IMG/VR virus record: IMGVR_UViG_3300036980_000478
Coordinates: 1-44,004 of that record
Length of the DNA stretch: 44,004 bases
Strand: one strand, 5' to 3'
From: a virus
Both the position numbers and the translations under genes were made by a program. The notes beneath the pieces are model-generated. The model saw only the letters and a program-made list of their open reading frames with translations, did not search any database and was not told where the DNA came from. Shown piece by piece: positions 10,801 through 18,289 of this stretch; the first letter of the stretch is position 1; the number at the start of each line of letters is the position of its first letter.

Positions 10801-13800
10801 AGAGACAGAGACTGACCTAGCCCGCGGCATGTACCAGGATCCGAATAAGGCCGGCGTGGTAGCTCGCTACATCAGTCTCACCGATCTAGCCCCGGGCGTT
10901 GGCCGGCAGGTTGGCACTGCATCGTGGTTTGGCGAGAGCCACGGTTTCGTTCTGGCCGAAGCAGTGCGCAAGTTCGGGATCAATCCCGAGTTCCAGCAGC
11001 AGATCGTTACGAAGTACATGGCGGAGTACCAGCCGTCACCGCAGCAACTCAAGCAGTTCCTCGAGACGTTCGGGCCGAAGATCCAGCGCGATGTGCAGAT
11101 GGGCCTGTTCGCGATGGATGAGAGCTGGCTGTCTGAGTTTGCCAAGGCACAGCAGCAGGTCAAGGCACTCAAGAGCAAACAAACAACCGCCACGCGCGTT
11201 CTCAACGATCCCGAGCTTGCAAAGCAGATGGGTGTTAGCGACGAGACGCTCAAGGGGATTGTCAACGACCTCAAGGAACAGCAGGCAGAACTACGCCGCC
11301 TGTCCGGGCTGGATCCGCTCAAGCCGGCGCAGGTGCAAGAGGCTGATCTCGCCAAGGTTGCCACGCCGCCCGACGAGGCGGAGGTAGCGTTGCGCCAGCA
11401 GGCTTCCGATCGTAGAGTAGAACAGGAGATACGCCATGCCCCCGAACCGGATGCAGGCTTTGTTGAAGTTGCGCCCGCAGAGCCGCCCAAGCCCGTCGAC
11501 TCCGCCCCCTCCGTCGCGGCAAGTAGACCCGCCGGAGTGGAAGGGGCTGGACCTGAACCCGGCGTACTTCGGCCCGAGGGACGACCGCTACCTGGCGGAT
11601 CAACTCCCGCGAATGCCGGGGGTGGACACGCTCCGGCAGTCCGGTCCTCCGACGGGATTACCACGATCGCCGCGGACAATCTCCCAAATCCGGGCGAGTA
11701 TGTCACACCTTCCTACCTATCCGAAGCCCGAAAGCGAGCCGTCTCCGCCCAAGCCCGAAGAGGACTGAAAGGCGCCGAAGCCGAAGAAAAGGCGATCGCC
11801 TTCTTCGAACATCAGGTCGACAACGCCAACCGCGCTATGACGGCGTTCGACTCGCGCAAAGCCTTCTTCATCGGTGACGCTCCGGGTACAGGCAAGACCT
11901 ACAGTGGCGCGCTGGTCATTGATCAGATGATCGAGCGCGGGGCAAAGCGGATCCTTCTCGTCGCTCCAAGCGATACGCTCCTGCGCCAGTGGACTGACGT
12001 ACTGGAGCAGCTTGGCTTGTCTGTTCGCGTATTCAAGCAGAGCGGCGGGATCCCGGCAGTTGCCGAGCTTCCGGGCAAGCGCGGAGCTGTTTGGGCAACC
12101 ACCTACAGCAGCATGAACCATTGGTCCAGCAAGAGCAGTCTCGGAGCCATGCTTGGGAATCAACCGCTTGATCTTCTGATCCTCGATGAGGCGCAGGCTC
12201 TCAAGAACGCCTACAGTGGCGTGTCAACGGCGCTTGCTGGCGTCGATCTGCAGCGCCAGGCCAACAAGGTTCTATTCACGTCAGCGACGGGAATGGAGTC
12301 CCCGCTTCACTATGCGTACATGGCGGAGTCTCTCGGCATTGCTACTTTCGATGAAGCCATGCAGTCGTTGGACATCTACAGCGAAATGGTCACGCGTGAC
12401 TTCGGTGGCCGCCAGGTGAAGCGAGAGGAATGGCGTGGTGTTACGCCAGGCAAGCTGGCTGAACTGAACGAAATGCTCATCGAGAACGGCGCCTATATCC
12501 GCCACGAAATGTCCTACCTCGGCAACTACAACAAGGAGACGGGCCAGCTCCTGCAGGCTTACGTTGCTGCTGTTCCTGTCCCCGTCCAGGGCAGCTACTC
12601 GGAAATGTACGACAAGTTCAATGCCTTGGTGCGCGAGCTCAAGAAGCGGTACAAGAAGAATCCGAACGCAGTGATGGTGCTCGAGGCGCAACGTGTTGGG
12701 GTAGGGCGGTCGATCCTTGAGCAGATGAAGGTAGATCAGGCAATCGACATCGCCAAGGCAAAGCTGGCCGAAGGCGAGAGCGTGGCTATCTTCTCGTGGC
12801 GCAGAGAGGGCACCGAGATCGAGGATCTCCAGCAGGCTCTCAAGGACTACAGGAGCGGCAAGCGTGAGTTGGCCAAGGGATCAGTTATGCCGGTGCTGGC
12901 GCAAGGCATGATTGACCAAAACATCGCCTTCACCGGGCCTGTCGCAAGACTGGTCGAGGCGTTCCCGGATGCAGCCGTCATTACTGGAGCCGTTGCCGGT
13001 CCTGAGCGCGAGCGGATGATCAAGCTGTTCCAGACCGGCAAGGCGCGCGTGGCCATCATCACAACCGGCGCCGGAGGCGTTGGCCTTTCCCTGCATGACA
13101 TCATCGGCCAGTTCCCCAGGACACAAATCATCCTGACCATGCCTTACTCGGCTATGTCGATGGATCAGGTGGCCGGGCGCTGCTTCCGCATGGGAAGCCA
13201 GTCGAACGCGCAGGTGTTCTGGCTGTATGCCGACGCTCCGATGGAGCAAAAGTACGTTTCGCAAACGCTGCGCAGATCACAGGACATGGGTGCGCTCATC
13301 GGCGGGCCGGAGAAGGTGGCCGACGACACAGCCATGATCGACTTCAACTTCGCCATCGAGGGCGAAGGCAAGGCGACGGACTGGCTTCCCTTTACCCTGG
13401 GCGAAGTGGATCCGCTCGCTCCGCAGAAGTACGACTACTCGCAGTGGACCACGCCGCCGTGGAAGAAGCCCGGTTGGGAACCGCAGTACCGACCGGAGTT
13501 CCAGGAGCCCAAGCCGACCGGCCTTCCGCCGGAGCAGCCTGTGATCGTGCCTCCGCCGGCGGCGCCTGGCGGCCTGACGCCGGAGGGCGGGATTGTCTTT
13601 GGCAAGGCGCAAATCGACATCACCAAGCTGCAGGAGAACCTCGACGCCGGGCTGCCGATGGCAGAAGCCAGGGAGGCGGCACGCGTTGCTGCTGAGGCTC
13701 CGGTTCCTCAAGTCGCGGCCATTCCTCTTGAGAGCGAGATCAAGTGGACTCCGTCGACCAAGAGCGGCAGGCAGTACGGATCCTATCGCGGCAGGCAGGT

Positions 13801-16800
13801 CATCAGACAGCCGGCGGAGCCGGGCGGCACAAGCTACCTCCAGATTGGCGACGGTGGAGGCGCGACGGTTGCCGGCAAGTTCGAGGATGATGCCGAGGCC
13901 ATGCGTGCGATCGACCGCATGATCGGCGGCAAGGCTCCTGTTGTCGAGAGCTACTTCGACCTTGAGGAGGATGTTCGTCTCGTGTGGCAGTCGAAGGTTA
14001 GGGCGGACAAGCAGCTTCGCGAGGCACAGGCGACGAATGCTCTCGGCTCAACGCTGCAGGATCTCAACCGCAACGCCAAGGCTTCCGGCATGAGGCTGTC
14101 TGCCATACTCAAGCGGGAGGGCATGACCGCCGACGAAATGCGCCAGCTCATGGCCAGAAGCGTCAAGGTTGGCGACGTTGTCGAGATCCGCGATCCGCTT
14201 GCAACTGTGAGTAAGGGCGCTGGTGGCGGGGTGTGGCAGGAAGGAACGGTCGTTCAGATCACGGACGACTTCATCGTTGTCGAGTCTCCTGGCCAGAGAC
14301 TCAGTTTCAGCCGCGACGATGTCCATGTTCGGTCGATCTATCGAGCCGAGGTACCGCCGGCGGCGCCTGGTCCTGTCGCTGCTTCTGCAACGGCAGTCGA
14401 TGATCTGTCGAGTGAGTTCTTGGGCAAAGGCGACGACTATTGGGGTGTGAACTACAGCCCCGAGGGAGAAAGCTCATTCAGCGGCACGTCGTACAGCGGC
14501 ACACAATGCACTGGCTTTGCGTGCGAAGTGCGAAAGAGAGTCGGCCCTGAGCGTGGCAAGATCTACGGCTTCTCCGCAGAGGACAATCCGAAAGCTGGTG
14601 TCATCAGTCTTGGCGTGACCGGCCACGACTTTGCAGTGGTCGACGATCGCTACATTGTGGATCCCTGGCTGGTGGAGGTTGAGACAGGGAACATCACGAC
14701 CAGCACAGGACAGAAGATCGAGCTTGGCGGTAAGGGCGTGTTCGACATGGAGACTGAGGCCGAGCTTGTTGAGCAGATCTATGGGCCTCGCGAGAACTGG
14801 ACGCGCAACGTGCAGGCGGAGCAGGCGGGCATTCCGCCAGAGCCTTTGCCCATCGCCGGCCCGCACCCGACGATCGTCAAGACGCCGGCGGGAGATCAGT
14901 TCGACATGTTCGGGCAGTCGATCCCGGCAGATGCGGGAGTGGATCTAACTCTCTCTGAGGACCAGGTGTGGCGCTGGCAGGCCGAGGCCAAGCGCGCCGG
15001 CTGGAGAGACAAGTACGGGGACCTGGCTGACGATCCTGCAGCTCTCTACCGCGAGCTCAGGAAGGACCGGGACAACATCGTCCGGGCTCTCAAGAACGCC
15101 GGCGTCTCCGACACTGCAGCGGCACAGCAGGCATCCGAGACGGTCGACGCAGTGCTGCTCAAGATCGAGAGCATCGTTGGCGACATCCGCAGGACAACGT
15201 GGGCGCAGGGCGGGATCTTCGGCGCCGGGGTCATCCCATTCACAGTACCCGACTGGATGAAGCCGCGTGGCCGCCGCACGATCAACGAGGCCAACGAACG
15301 GATCCTGGCACAGTTCCACGACGCCATGCGCGCCTTCGATGAGCTTGAGGTTGCTGTCCGTGTGAGCCCGGCCACCGTCACGCTGACGGAGGAACAGCGG
15401 AAGATCCTGACTGATTGGGCTGTGCGCGCCCGCGAGGCCAAGGCAGAGATCCGTGATGTGGCGCAGTCCGGCGGCGAATACCTCGGCATGAAGATGCGAG
15501 GCGCCGAAGACGAGACCCTCGAGATCGCCCTAGACTACTCGAAGGAAACCAATCTCGACGCTCTCATGCGCGTTCCGATCCCGTTCTGGAAGTTCCCGGC
15601 GCGCAGCATCCCCTTCTGGCTCAAGGCGACAGCGACCCATCCTGAGATCCTCGCCTTCTGGATGAAGTACAACGCGATGAGCAACCGCTACGCGATCCAG
15701 AACCGGGCGGTCAACTCCAAGGGCATTCCGCTATCCAGGCTCGAGGGCTTCATCCCGATCGCGGGCAGCGATCTGTGGTGGAACCCGCTGGCGCCGCTCT
15801 CGGTGCGCTATGCCCTGCCGGACGAGGACATCGACTTCGGTGATGAGCCGGAATGGACTCCGTTGCAGCAGGTGACGAACCATGTCTACAAGGCTGTCCA
15901 GGATCTCAGCTTCGGCATGGGTCCGTGGACGATGGAAGTGCTCTACCAAACGAAGCTGATCGACGAGACCCGCTTTCCGCGCAAGTCTCTGATCCCGTTT
16001 GCTGATCTTGTTCCGCCGTGGACGCAGCGGGCGCTGCTGCAGGCGATGCGCAAGGTCGGCTTCCCTGTTGCCAGAGACATGTGGACACCTGAGGTTAGCT
16101 GGAAGGACTTTCTCGTCGAGCGCCAGGTGCTGGAGGATTGTGTTGAGACTGTGACCAATGCTCCTGGGCACGAGAAGGTCCCTGTTGCCCTGGCTTGTCG
16201 GGAAGCGATTGAGCAGCGCGAGGAGAGCCAGCTCTACCGGGATGCAAGGCAGAAGGTTGAGGCCGGCGAATACTGGCCTCGCGTGATGGGTTTCATCACA
16301 GGCTTCTACGCCAAGCCGTTCACCGACGGGGAAGCAGAACTCTATCGCGTGCGGAACCAAAGCAACTTCCTGTATGACATGATCAACGACGAGGTCGGAG
16401 CGGAGATCTTCAAGCAGAAGCCGGATCCGCAGGCCCGGGAGCAGGATTACTACGACTATCGCTACGACACTGGCGAAGGCAACATCTACGGATCCTACGG
16501 CATCATCGGATGGACGCGCACGCCGACCGAGGGCCAACTGAACGGCGAGGAGCGACGGCAGTACATCGCCAAGCAGTTCGATATCGACAAGCAGAGCGAT
16601 GCCAAGTTCGCGGCGCGGGAGAAGGCGCGCATGGAAGGCGAGCTTGCCCTCGGCGCGCTTCCAATCGGGACGCCGTGGGAACTCAAGGAAGCGATCTTTG
16701 CCAAGTGGCATACGGCGAACTCGATTGCTGACCAGCAGTACCCGATGGCCCGCACGCCTTGGACCTCCGTCGGCGCCAAGTCTCAGGAGACGCTGACGGA

Positions 16801-18256
16801 ACACCTGTACGACCTGTGGTGGTCAGCGATCAAGGGCAGCCGGCCACGCTACGATCCTGACACGGAGACCTACGTCGAGTACAAGAAGCGCCTGGCGGAG
16901 TGGGAGAAGGATCTGCCCAACATTGCCGGCACCGCGATGGCGCCGTTCATGCGTGAGATCGCCATTGTTCCTAAGCCGACGCTCATCCCTGACCTGGTCA
17001 GCATGACCACGCCGGAGAACCTGCGCAAGTGGGACATGGCCAACGACACCATCCTCGATGCGATGGAACGCGTGTGGGAGGAGCAGTATTGGGGCAAGTA
17101 TTGGGAGAGCATCGAAGGCCTCGAGGGCTACGAGCGAGACCTGGCAGATATGAAGTTCAAGATGCAGTGGCCTTACGCACCAAGCGAGGAAACGGTTGTG
17201 CGTTGGGTCATCGCTGAGTACGGCAACAAGTGGACGACGGAGCAGATCCGTGCCGAGTACAAGAGAGGCAACGGCGCGCTGACTGTCAAGGAGCGCCTGA
17301 GTGTTGGTGACACTGATCTGGATAAGCAGGCAGATCATGTATTCAACTGGCTGGCATGGGTCGGGCCAAGCAAGAAGGCGCTGCGCCAGGCGATCGAGGA
17401 TCAGGGTGGGGATCCCGACTGGATCGACATGTGGTACGGGACCAACGGGAAGCCGGCTGCCTGGCGTGAGGAGGAGTGGGCCGCGTTCTACAGCGCGATG
17501 GCATCGGCGGCGGCGACGCTCAATCTCAAGCAGCCGAGCATCGCAACGCTCGAGGAGTGGACGGTCGTCCAGAAGATCAACGATGAGTACACCACGACCG
17601 CCGAGACGATGTTCGGAGAGAACATTTGGAACATCAGCGCGATCTACTCGGGTCTGCCGATGTCGAAGCGCAGTGAGTATCGGGTCGAGCATCCTGAGCT
17701 TCCGGCCTTTTGGGACTTCCGTGAGGTTTGGGCATCCGGGCATCCGCTGTGGGCGAAATACTACATGGCCGAGGGAGCCAAGACCTCGTCGGGTGGCGGC
17801 GGCAGCGGCGGGTACGGTGGTGGAAGCCGGTCGACGGGCGGATCCAGCGCGGCTGCAGCCAAGCAAGCTGTCGGCTACGCGGGCATGGGTCCGCCGGCGG
17901 CGGAGCGATCGACCTTGGACGTGCGTCAACTCATGGCGCCTGGGAAGCTCGGCAGAGGACGCTACGGCAAGCTGGCATCCTGGCCTACGGGCCTGATGAA
18001 GAAGGTATCGCCCAAGACGGCGGCAGATGTGGCCAAGTCGCTGACCAAGGGAACTACAGTTTCGCCAGCGAGTTTCAGTGAGCTCGCGCCGGTGGCCAAG
18101 GGGAACAAGGCGTACATGCAATTCGTCGGCTCGCTCAGGGGAGCAGAGCGCGAACAAGCCCTGTTCGAGGAAGTGTGGAAGGAGGCTCATCCACCAGCAA
18201 AGCCCAAGAAGATCGTTCCCGTCAAGAGTCAGGTTGGGGGCAAGTTCGGTCCCTAA
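4889..18256 (+). CDS. Giant polyvalent virion protein: ParB-like, SF2 helicase and papain-like modules
   Basis: A single 4455-codon frame starting at GTG with GAGG 8 nt upstream. Visible modules in order: Pro-rich N-terminus (1-115); long helical aromatic-rich region (about 120-1055, including GVNPLMSVDE near 785); small domains separated by Pro/Ala linkers (1060-1310); a possible SH3-like segment (about 1410-1460); Pro/Ala linker (about 1750-1836); ParB/Srx-like domain (about 1845-1990, GHHRF at 1914-1918); linker; SF2 helicase (about 2250-2800) with GxGKT at K2336, DEAQ 2433-2436, SAT 2465-2467 and QVAGRCFR 2760-2767, resembling Strawberry-notch/DarB helicases; SH3-like (3091-3154); candidate peptidase/transglutaminase-like C3207, H3246, D3258; second aromatic-rich region (3300-4290, PFWKFPARSIPFW near 3566); Gly-rich linker near 4300. 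No membrane segments or NPPY methylase motif were seen. A virion-packaged, possibly injected role is inferred from its position between portal and capsid genes. Confidence 0.85.
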   Translation: MPDFWKDDAYKKLLAEPDSPKTSKKSGSVSKAALPYAPPANDTLANALTIRANPTIEQKYKKLLVPFSSQASQQRFAADDLVVPGTPPPQPASPAQPFPLRNLGAVGAPGSLRAPSPFAPYGTYEDTELGMTVAKEPDPFALLLSRPAPRPGPHITGYDFGIGEWMAGVQEFFNQEGKALDRFNERVAAGQPGLALGGLMRPLEEFYVSMYGKGKQDKRVWGVEADPDTGAMLVVPRDIRESSVAGKLFSTSWLYPKGKWGKWRQDNPALDLFSGSLSFLKMILDSGWNITVNGFWPSLVWRDAPYLTPYRAWRANLAYIADKYPTGNKWGRTGVNTSLHTLGTEQKELITPGRMIAMTFQDMWKPYLAAIEAGKYSYEEELVPAWQKLLSAGEDVRQKMKADAILEYGVGPEADAAREAFISAAVARRRIDPLIARGVGKMTEAALAPMFSARGPHPYDDQVAYADSVRDVDRRSVQRGAETYTSGWKDLMTGLSREFVTSTGIDPSYSYTWSIDPVAEQAYYRERDLIAAQMGRLLTPSEEYRLKMGFEDPAIEMLGEVFLDLSWAVPQKIWDTAFRVAMIPLRGLAKVGWRGARAVGMGSFVSWLGRETTMSTARRFSFRAAEVFGVISQNVDNVDGVIQATERYVEGAFRSIPAVGQRQIRMGAELADVVDMKQWATMVDDSIEEVTEIIQKQALDAGMPAAEAVKLRPTKGQVVNEVADKFQAAYLRAVEEKLGTRVETVLATKVGPAVDTLRGAWIESVLAARPAWTAINAMDTWFRAMLYGVNPLMSVDEILATTRIPRSIFERFPVVEAKGEMALGSKMPRFGPFGFMWQRHKGSVFQQMPWPIGEQGWSKFPKAYAENHPMASAFADGLGWKHWGVRTRETLNLGNWAAGWKMYNTQLEFAVAVRLYATRYWKNYSALSKLGAANLVDVIDDPAMRGLASMIWNMSGDNPAVLETLAAEALLGEGIRSRPFATLFGGADLNRMFRNFTPEQREVLRVKLYEGMRERIKRDRGLTPDSAAEVVQSLRDDFVADWAAHNKGINADDYIRGKGTVEPAAGPPAAAGLTDIGGGELDQVAHQTEVDIDKLRSKLRKSWSNLTDEDIEQVIAEAIEREVKPGAAFDDADVLAAKRSKDKAMRAEIEKGHAEETAKLTQRFGSLPTEVNGRPVAGYWIIEETDAGVVVGVSWSPTKDYEWGFTIKPGETFDEALSRANDAYADMIAKTRSGGVGTVEPTGSRLTTTDVRISTQEGVFEYTYEEAVARRDDLSRWLTEGGTEGLPDAERHLAADELKALDRALGAQTVVPPASAISPQAVPGIPGNFVAGGAGNTAAEIASWTSDEYIASLVGRTRQLAHELQVVAPADASGIERELYWLGEEIDWIRTRADELGVPWELRRTFEAGPDPVLPGDLVYYMEPLDDVLEIGVVDSVMGNTAVMSNNDVVPVHRIGPHVTDPYKFSDTPVLAPRPVSRPAPRPAEASPIDNLMDQGMSEVDATKTVAREEADAVRPPDTAPISEADQVGKVTTDYGDRSVEGPKPKPVRDPTTREGRQKIIDDLDEEIEAIERTKSPEAQEAYRKGKEARAAMAALQEETSKHAIGFEASPEYWTLWDDLSRMREALNKFRATVYPGPAHMRSAPMAWKKYYLWSQVVYENQLAYTNEMLAALKDGRARFYKRMSPDEFLQKIGGLDLVYDERGILISWTDRSGTFRRTPYTVRKGLDEFQAMMVGPNAPTGTKMADPFFGRPAPPIPPAAAAPPPAAAPTPPPAAPPPAAAPPPAAAAPPPPAAQAPPARPAAPAPLEPAIPPPGGPQTAAPQARPPSPPPPEVRAGAGVPTDLPLTDIRTDPRFQPRDSSGQLMQVNAARVEVMGDNWDWKIYDPIKVNRIGPDAASYGKGFEPGQYLILSGHHRFGAAHRANLQTLPVMLFDLPFADALRVAELSNVISAEMTPWEKGSMLLRRLKNGETETDLARGMYQDPNKAGVVARYISLTDLAPGVGRQVGTASWFGESHGFVLAEAVRKFGINPEFQQQIVTKYMAEYQPSPQQLKQFLETFGPKIQRDVQMGLFAMDESWLSEFAKAQQQVKALKSKQTTATRVLNDPELAKQMGVSDETLKGIVNDLKEQQAELRRLSGLDPLKPAQVQEADLAKVATPPDEAEVALRQQASDRRVEQEIRHAPEPDAGFVEVAPAEPPKPVDSAPSVAASRPAGVEGAGPEPGVLRPEGRPLPGGSTPANAGGGHAPAVRSSDGITTIAADNLPNPGEYVTPSYLSEARKRAVSAQARRGLKGAEAEEKAIAFFEHQVDNANRAMTAFDSRKAFFIGDAPGTGKTYSGALVIDQMIERGAKRILLVAPSDTLLRQWTDVLEQLGLSVRVFKQSGGIPAVAELPGKRGAVWATTYSSMNHWSSKSSLGAMLGNQPLDLLILDEAQALKNAYSGVSTALAGVDLQRQANKVLFTSATGMESPLHYAYMAESLGIATFDEAMQSLDIYSEMVTRDFGGRQVKREEWRGVTPGKLAELNEMLIENGAYIRHEMSYLGNYNKETGQLLQAYVAAVPVPVQGSYSEMYDKFNALVRELKKRYKKNPNAVMVLEAQRVGVGRSILEQMKVDQAIDIAKAKLAEGESVAIFSWRREGTEIEDLQQALKDYRSGKRELAKGSVMPVLAQGMIDQNIAFTGPVARLVEAFPDAAVITGAVAGPERERMIKLFQTGKARVAIITTGAGGVGLSLHDIIGQFPRTQIILTMPYSAMSMDQVAGRCFRMGSQSNAQVFWLYADAPMEQKYVSQTLRRSQDMGALIGGPEKVADDTAMIDFNFAIEGEGKATDWLPFTLGEVDPLAPQKYDYSQWTTPPWKKPGWEPQYRPEFQEPKPTGLPPEQPVIVPPPAAPGGLTPEGGIVFGKAQIDITKLQENLDAGLPMAEAREAARVAAEAPVPQVAAIPLESEIKWTPSTKSGRQYGSYRGRQVIRQPAEPGGTSYLQIGDGGGATVAGKFEDDAEAMRAIDRMIGGKAPVVESYFDLEEDVRLVWQSKVRADKQLREAQATNALGSTLQDLNRNAKASGMRLSAILKREGMTADEMRQLMARSVKVGDVVEIRDPLATVSKGAGGGVWQEGTVVQITDDFIVVESPGQRLSFSRDDVHVRSIYRAEVPPAAPGPVAASATAVDDLSSEFLGKGDDYWGVNYSPEGESSFSGTSYSGTQCTGFACEVRKRVGPERGKIYGFSAEDNPKAGVISLGVTGHDFAVVDDRYIVDPWLVEVETGNITTSTGQKIELGGKGVFDMETEAELVEQIYGPRENWTRNVQAEQAGIPPEPLPIAGPHPTIVKTPAGDQFDMFGQSIPADAGVDLTLSEDQVWRWQAEAKRAGWRDKYGDLADDPAALYRELRKDRDNIVRALKNAGVSDTAAAQQASETVDAVLLKIESIVGDIRRTTWAQGGIFGAGVIPFTVPDWMKPRGRRTINEANERILAQFHDAMRAFDELEVAVRVSPATVTLTEEQRKILTDWAVRAREAKAEIRDVAQSGGEYLGMKMRGAEDETLEIALDYSKETNLDALMRVPIPFWKFPARSIPFWLKATATHPEILAFWMKYNAMSNRYAIQNRAVNSKGIPLSRLEGFIPIAGSDLWWNPLAPLSVRYALPDEDIDFGDEPEWTPLQQVTNHVYKAVQDLSFGMGPWTMEVLYQTKLIDETRFPRKSLIPFADLVPPWTQRALLQAMRKVGFPVARDMWTPEVSWKDFLVERQVLEDCVETVTNAPGHEKVPVALACREAIEQREESQLYRDARQKVEAGEYWPRVMGFITGFYAKPFTDGEAELYRVRNQSNFLYDMINDEVGAEIFKQKPDPQAREQDYYDYRYDTGEGNIYGSYGIIGWTRTPTEGQLNGEERRQYIAKQFDIDKQSDAKFAAREKARMEGELALGALPIGTPWELKEAIFAKWHTANSIADQQYPMARTPWTSVGAKSQETLTEHLYDLWWSAIKGSRPRYDPDTETYVEYKKRLAEWEKDLPNIAGTAMAPFMREIAIVPKPTLIPDLVSMTTPENLRKWDMANDTILDAMERVWEEQYWGKYWESIEGLEGYERDLADMKFKMQWPYAPSEETVVRWVIAEYGNKWTTEQIRAEYKRGNGALTVKERLSVGDTDLDKQADHVFNWLAWVGPSKKALRQAIEDQGGDPDWIDMWYGTNGKPAAWREEEWAAFYSAMASAAATLNLKQPSIATLEEWTVVQKINDEYTTTAETMFGENIWNISAIYSGLPMSKRSEYRVEHPELPAFWDFREVWASGHPLWAKYYMAEGAKTSSGGGGSGGYGGGSRSTGGSSAAAAKQAVGYAGMGPPAAERSTLDVRQLMAPGKLGRGRYGKLASWPTGLMKKVSPKTAADVAKSLTKGTTVSPASFSELAPVAKGNKAYMQFVGSLRGAEREQALFEEVWKEAHPPAKPKKIVPVKSQVGGKFGP
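11436..11768 (+). CDS. Possible overprinted 110-aa Pro-rich protein inside the giant gene
   Basis: This ORF lies in a different frame from the giant gene, exactly where the latter encodes a low-complexity linker between the ParB-like and helicase domains. It has an excellent start: AGGAG at 11424-11428, 7 nt before ATG. Third codon positions in the alternative frame are mostly G/C, as in neighbouring genes, while the giant frame over the same stretch uses many A/T-ending and rare codons (AGA, CTA, GTA, GGA). The product is Pro-rich with one more ordered segment (LDLNPAYFGPRDDRYLADQL). The upstream bases resemble those before the gene at 18290. It could be a real overlapping gene, or the relic of a gene captured into the linker. 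Expression is unproven. Confidence 0.4.
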   Translation: MPPNRMQALLKLRPQSRPSPSTPPPPSRQVDPPEWKGLDLNPAYFGPRDDRYLADQLPRMPGVDTLRQSGPPTGLPRSPRTISQIRASMSHLPTYPKPESEPSPPKPEED

Positions 18257-18267
18257 CTATCTCGTAG

Positions 18268-18273
18268 TAGAAT
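18268..18273 (+). promoter_or_regulatory. Candidate -10 box before the scaffold/capsid unit
   Basis: TAGAAT (5 of 6 matches to TATAAT) ends 17 nt before the ATG at 18290, in a 33-nt gap after the giant gene. The 7-mer GTAGAAT recurs at nearly the same distance before 29247 and 43852. No good -35 is visible 17 nt upstream (TTCGGT), so it may need an activator or a phage factor. Confidence 0.4.
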
Positions 18274-18289
18274 AGGAGAAGGAGCAGTT

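Noticed and set aside
16823-18190. 455-codon minus-strand frame opposite the end of the giant gene
   Set aside because: Leu/Arg-rich shadow typical of antisense GC-rich DNA. The plus strand has normal codon use and coherent protein sequence here.
4889-18256. Giant protein as an N4-type virion RNA polymerase
   Set aside because: Size and position fit, but none of the T7-like polymerase motifs were recognised. The visible enzyme motifs are helicase and ParB-like.
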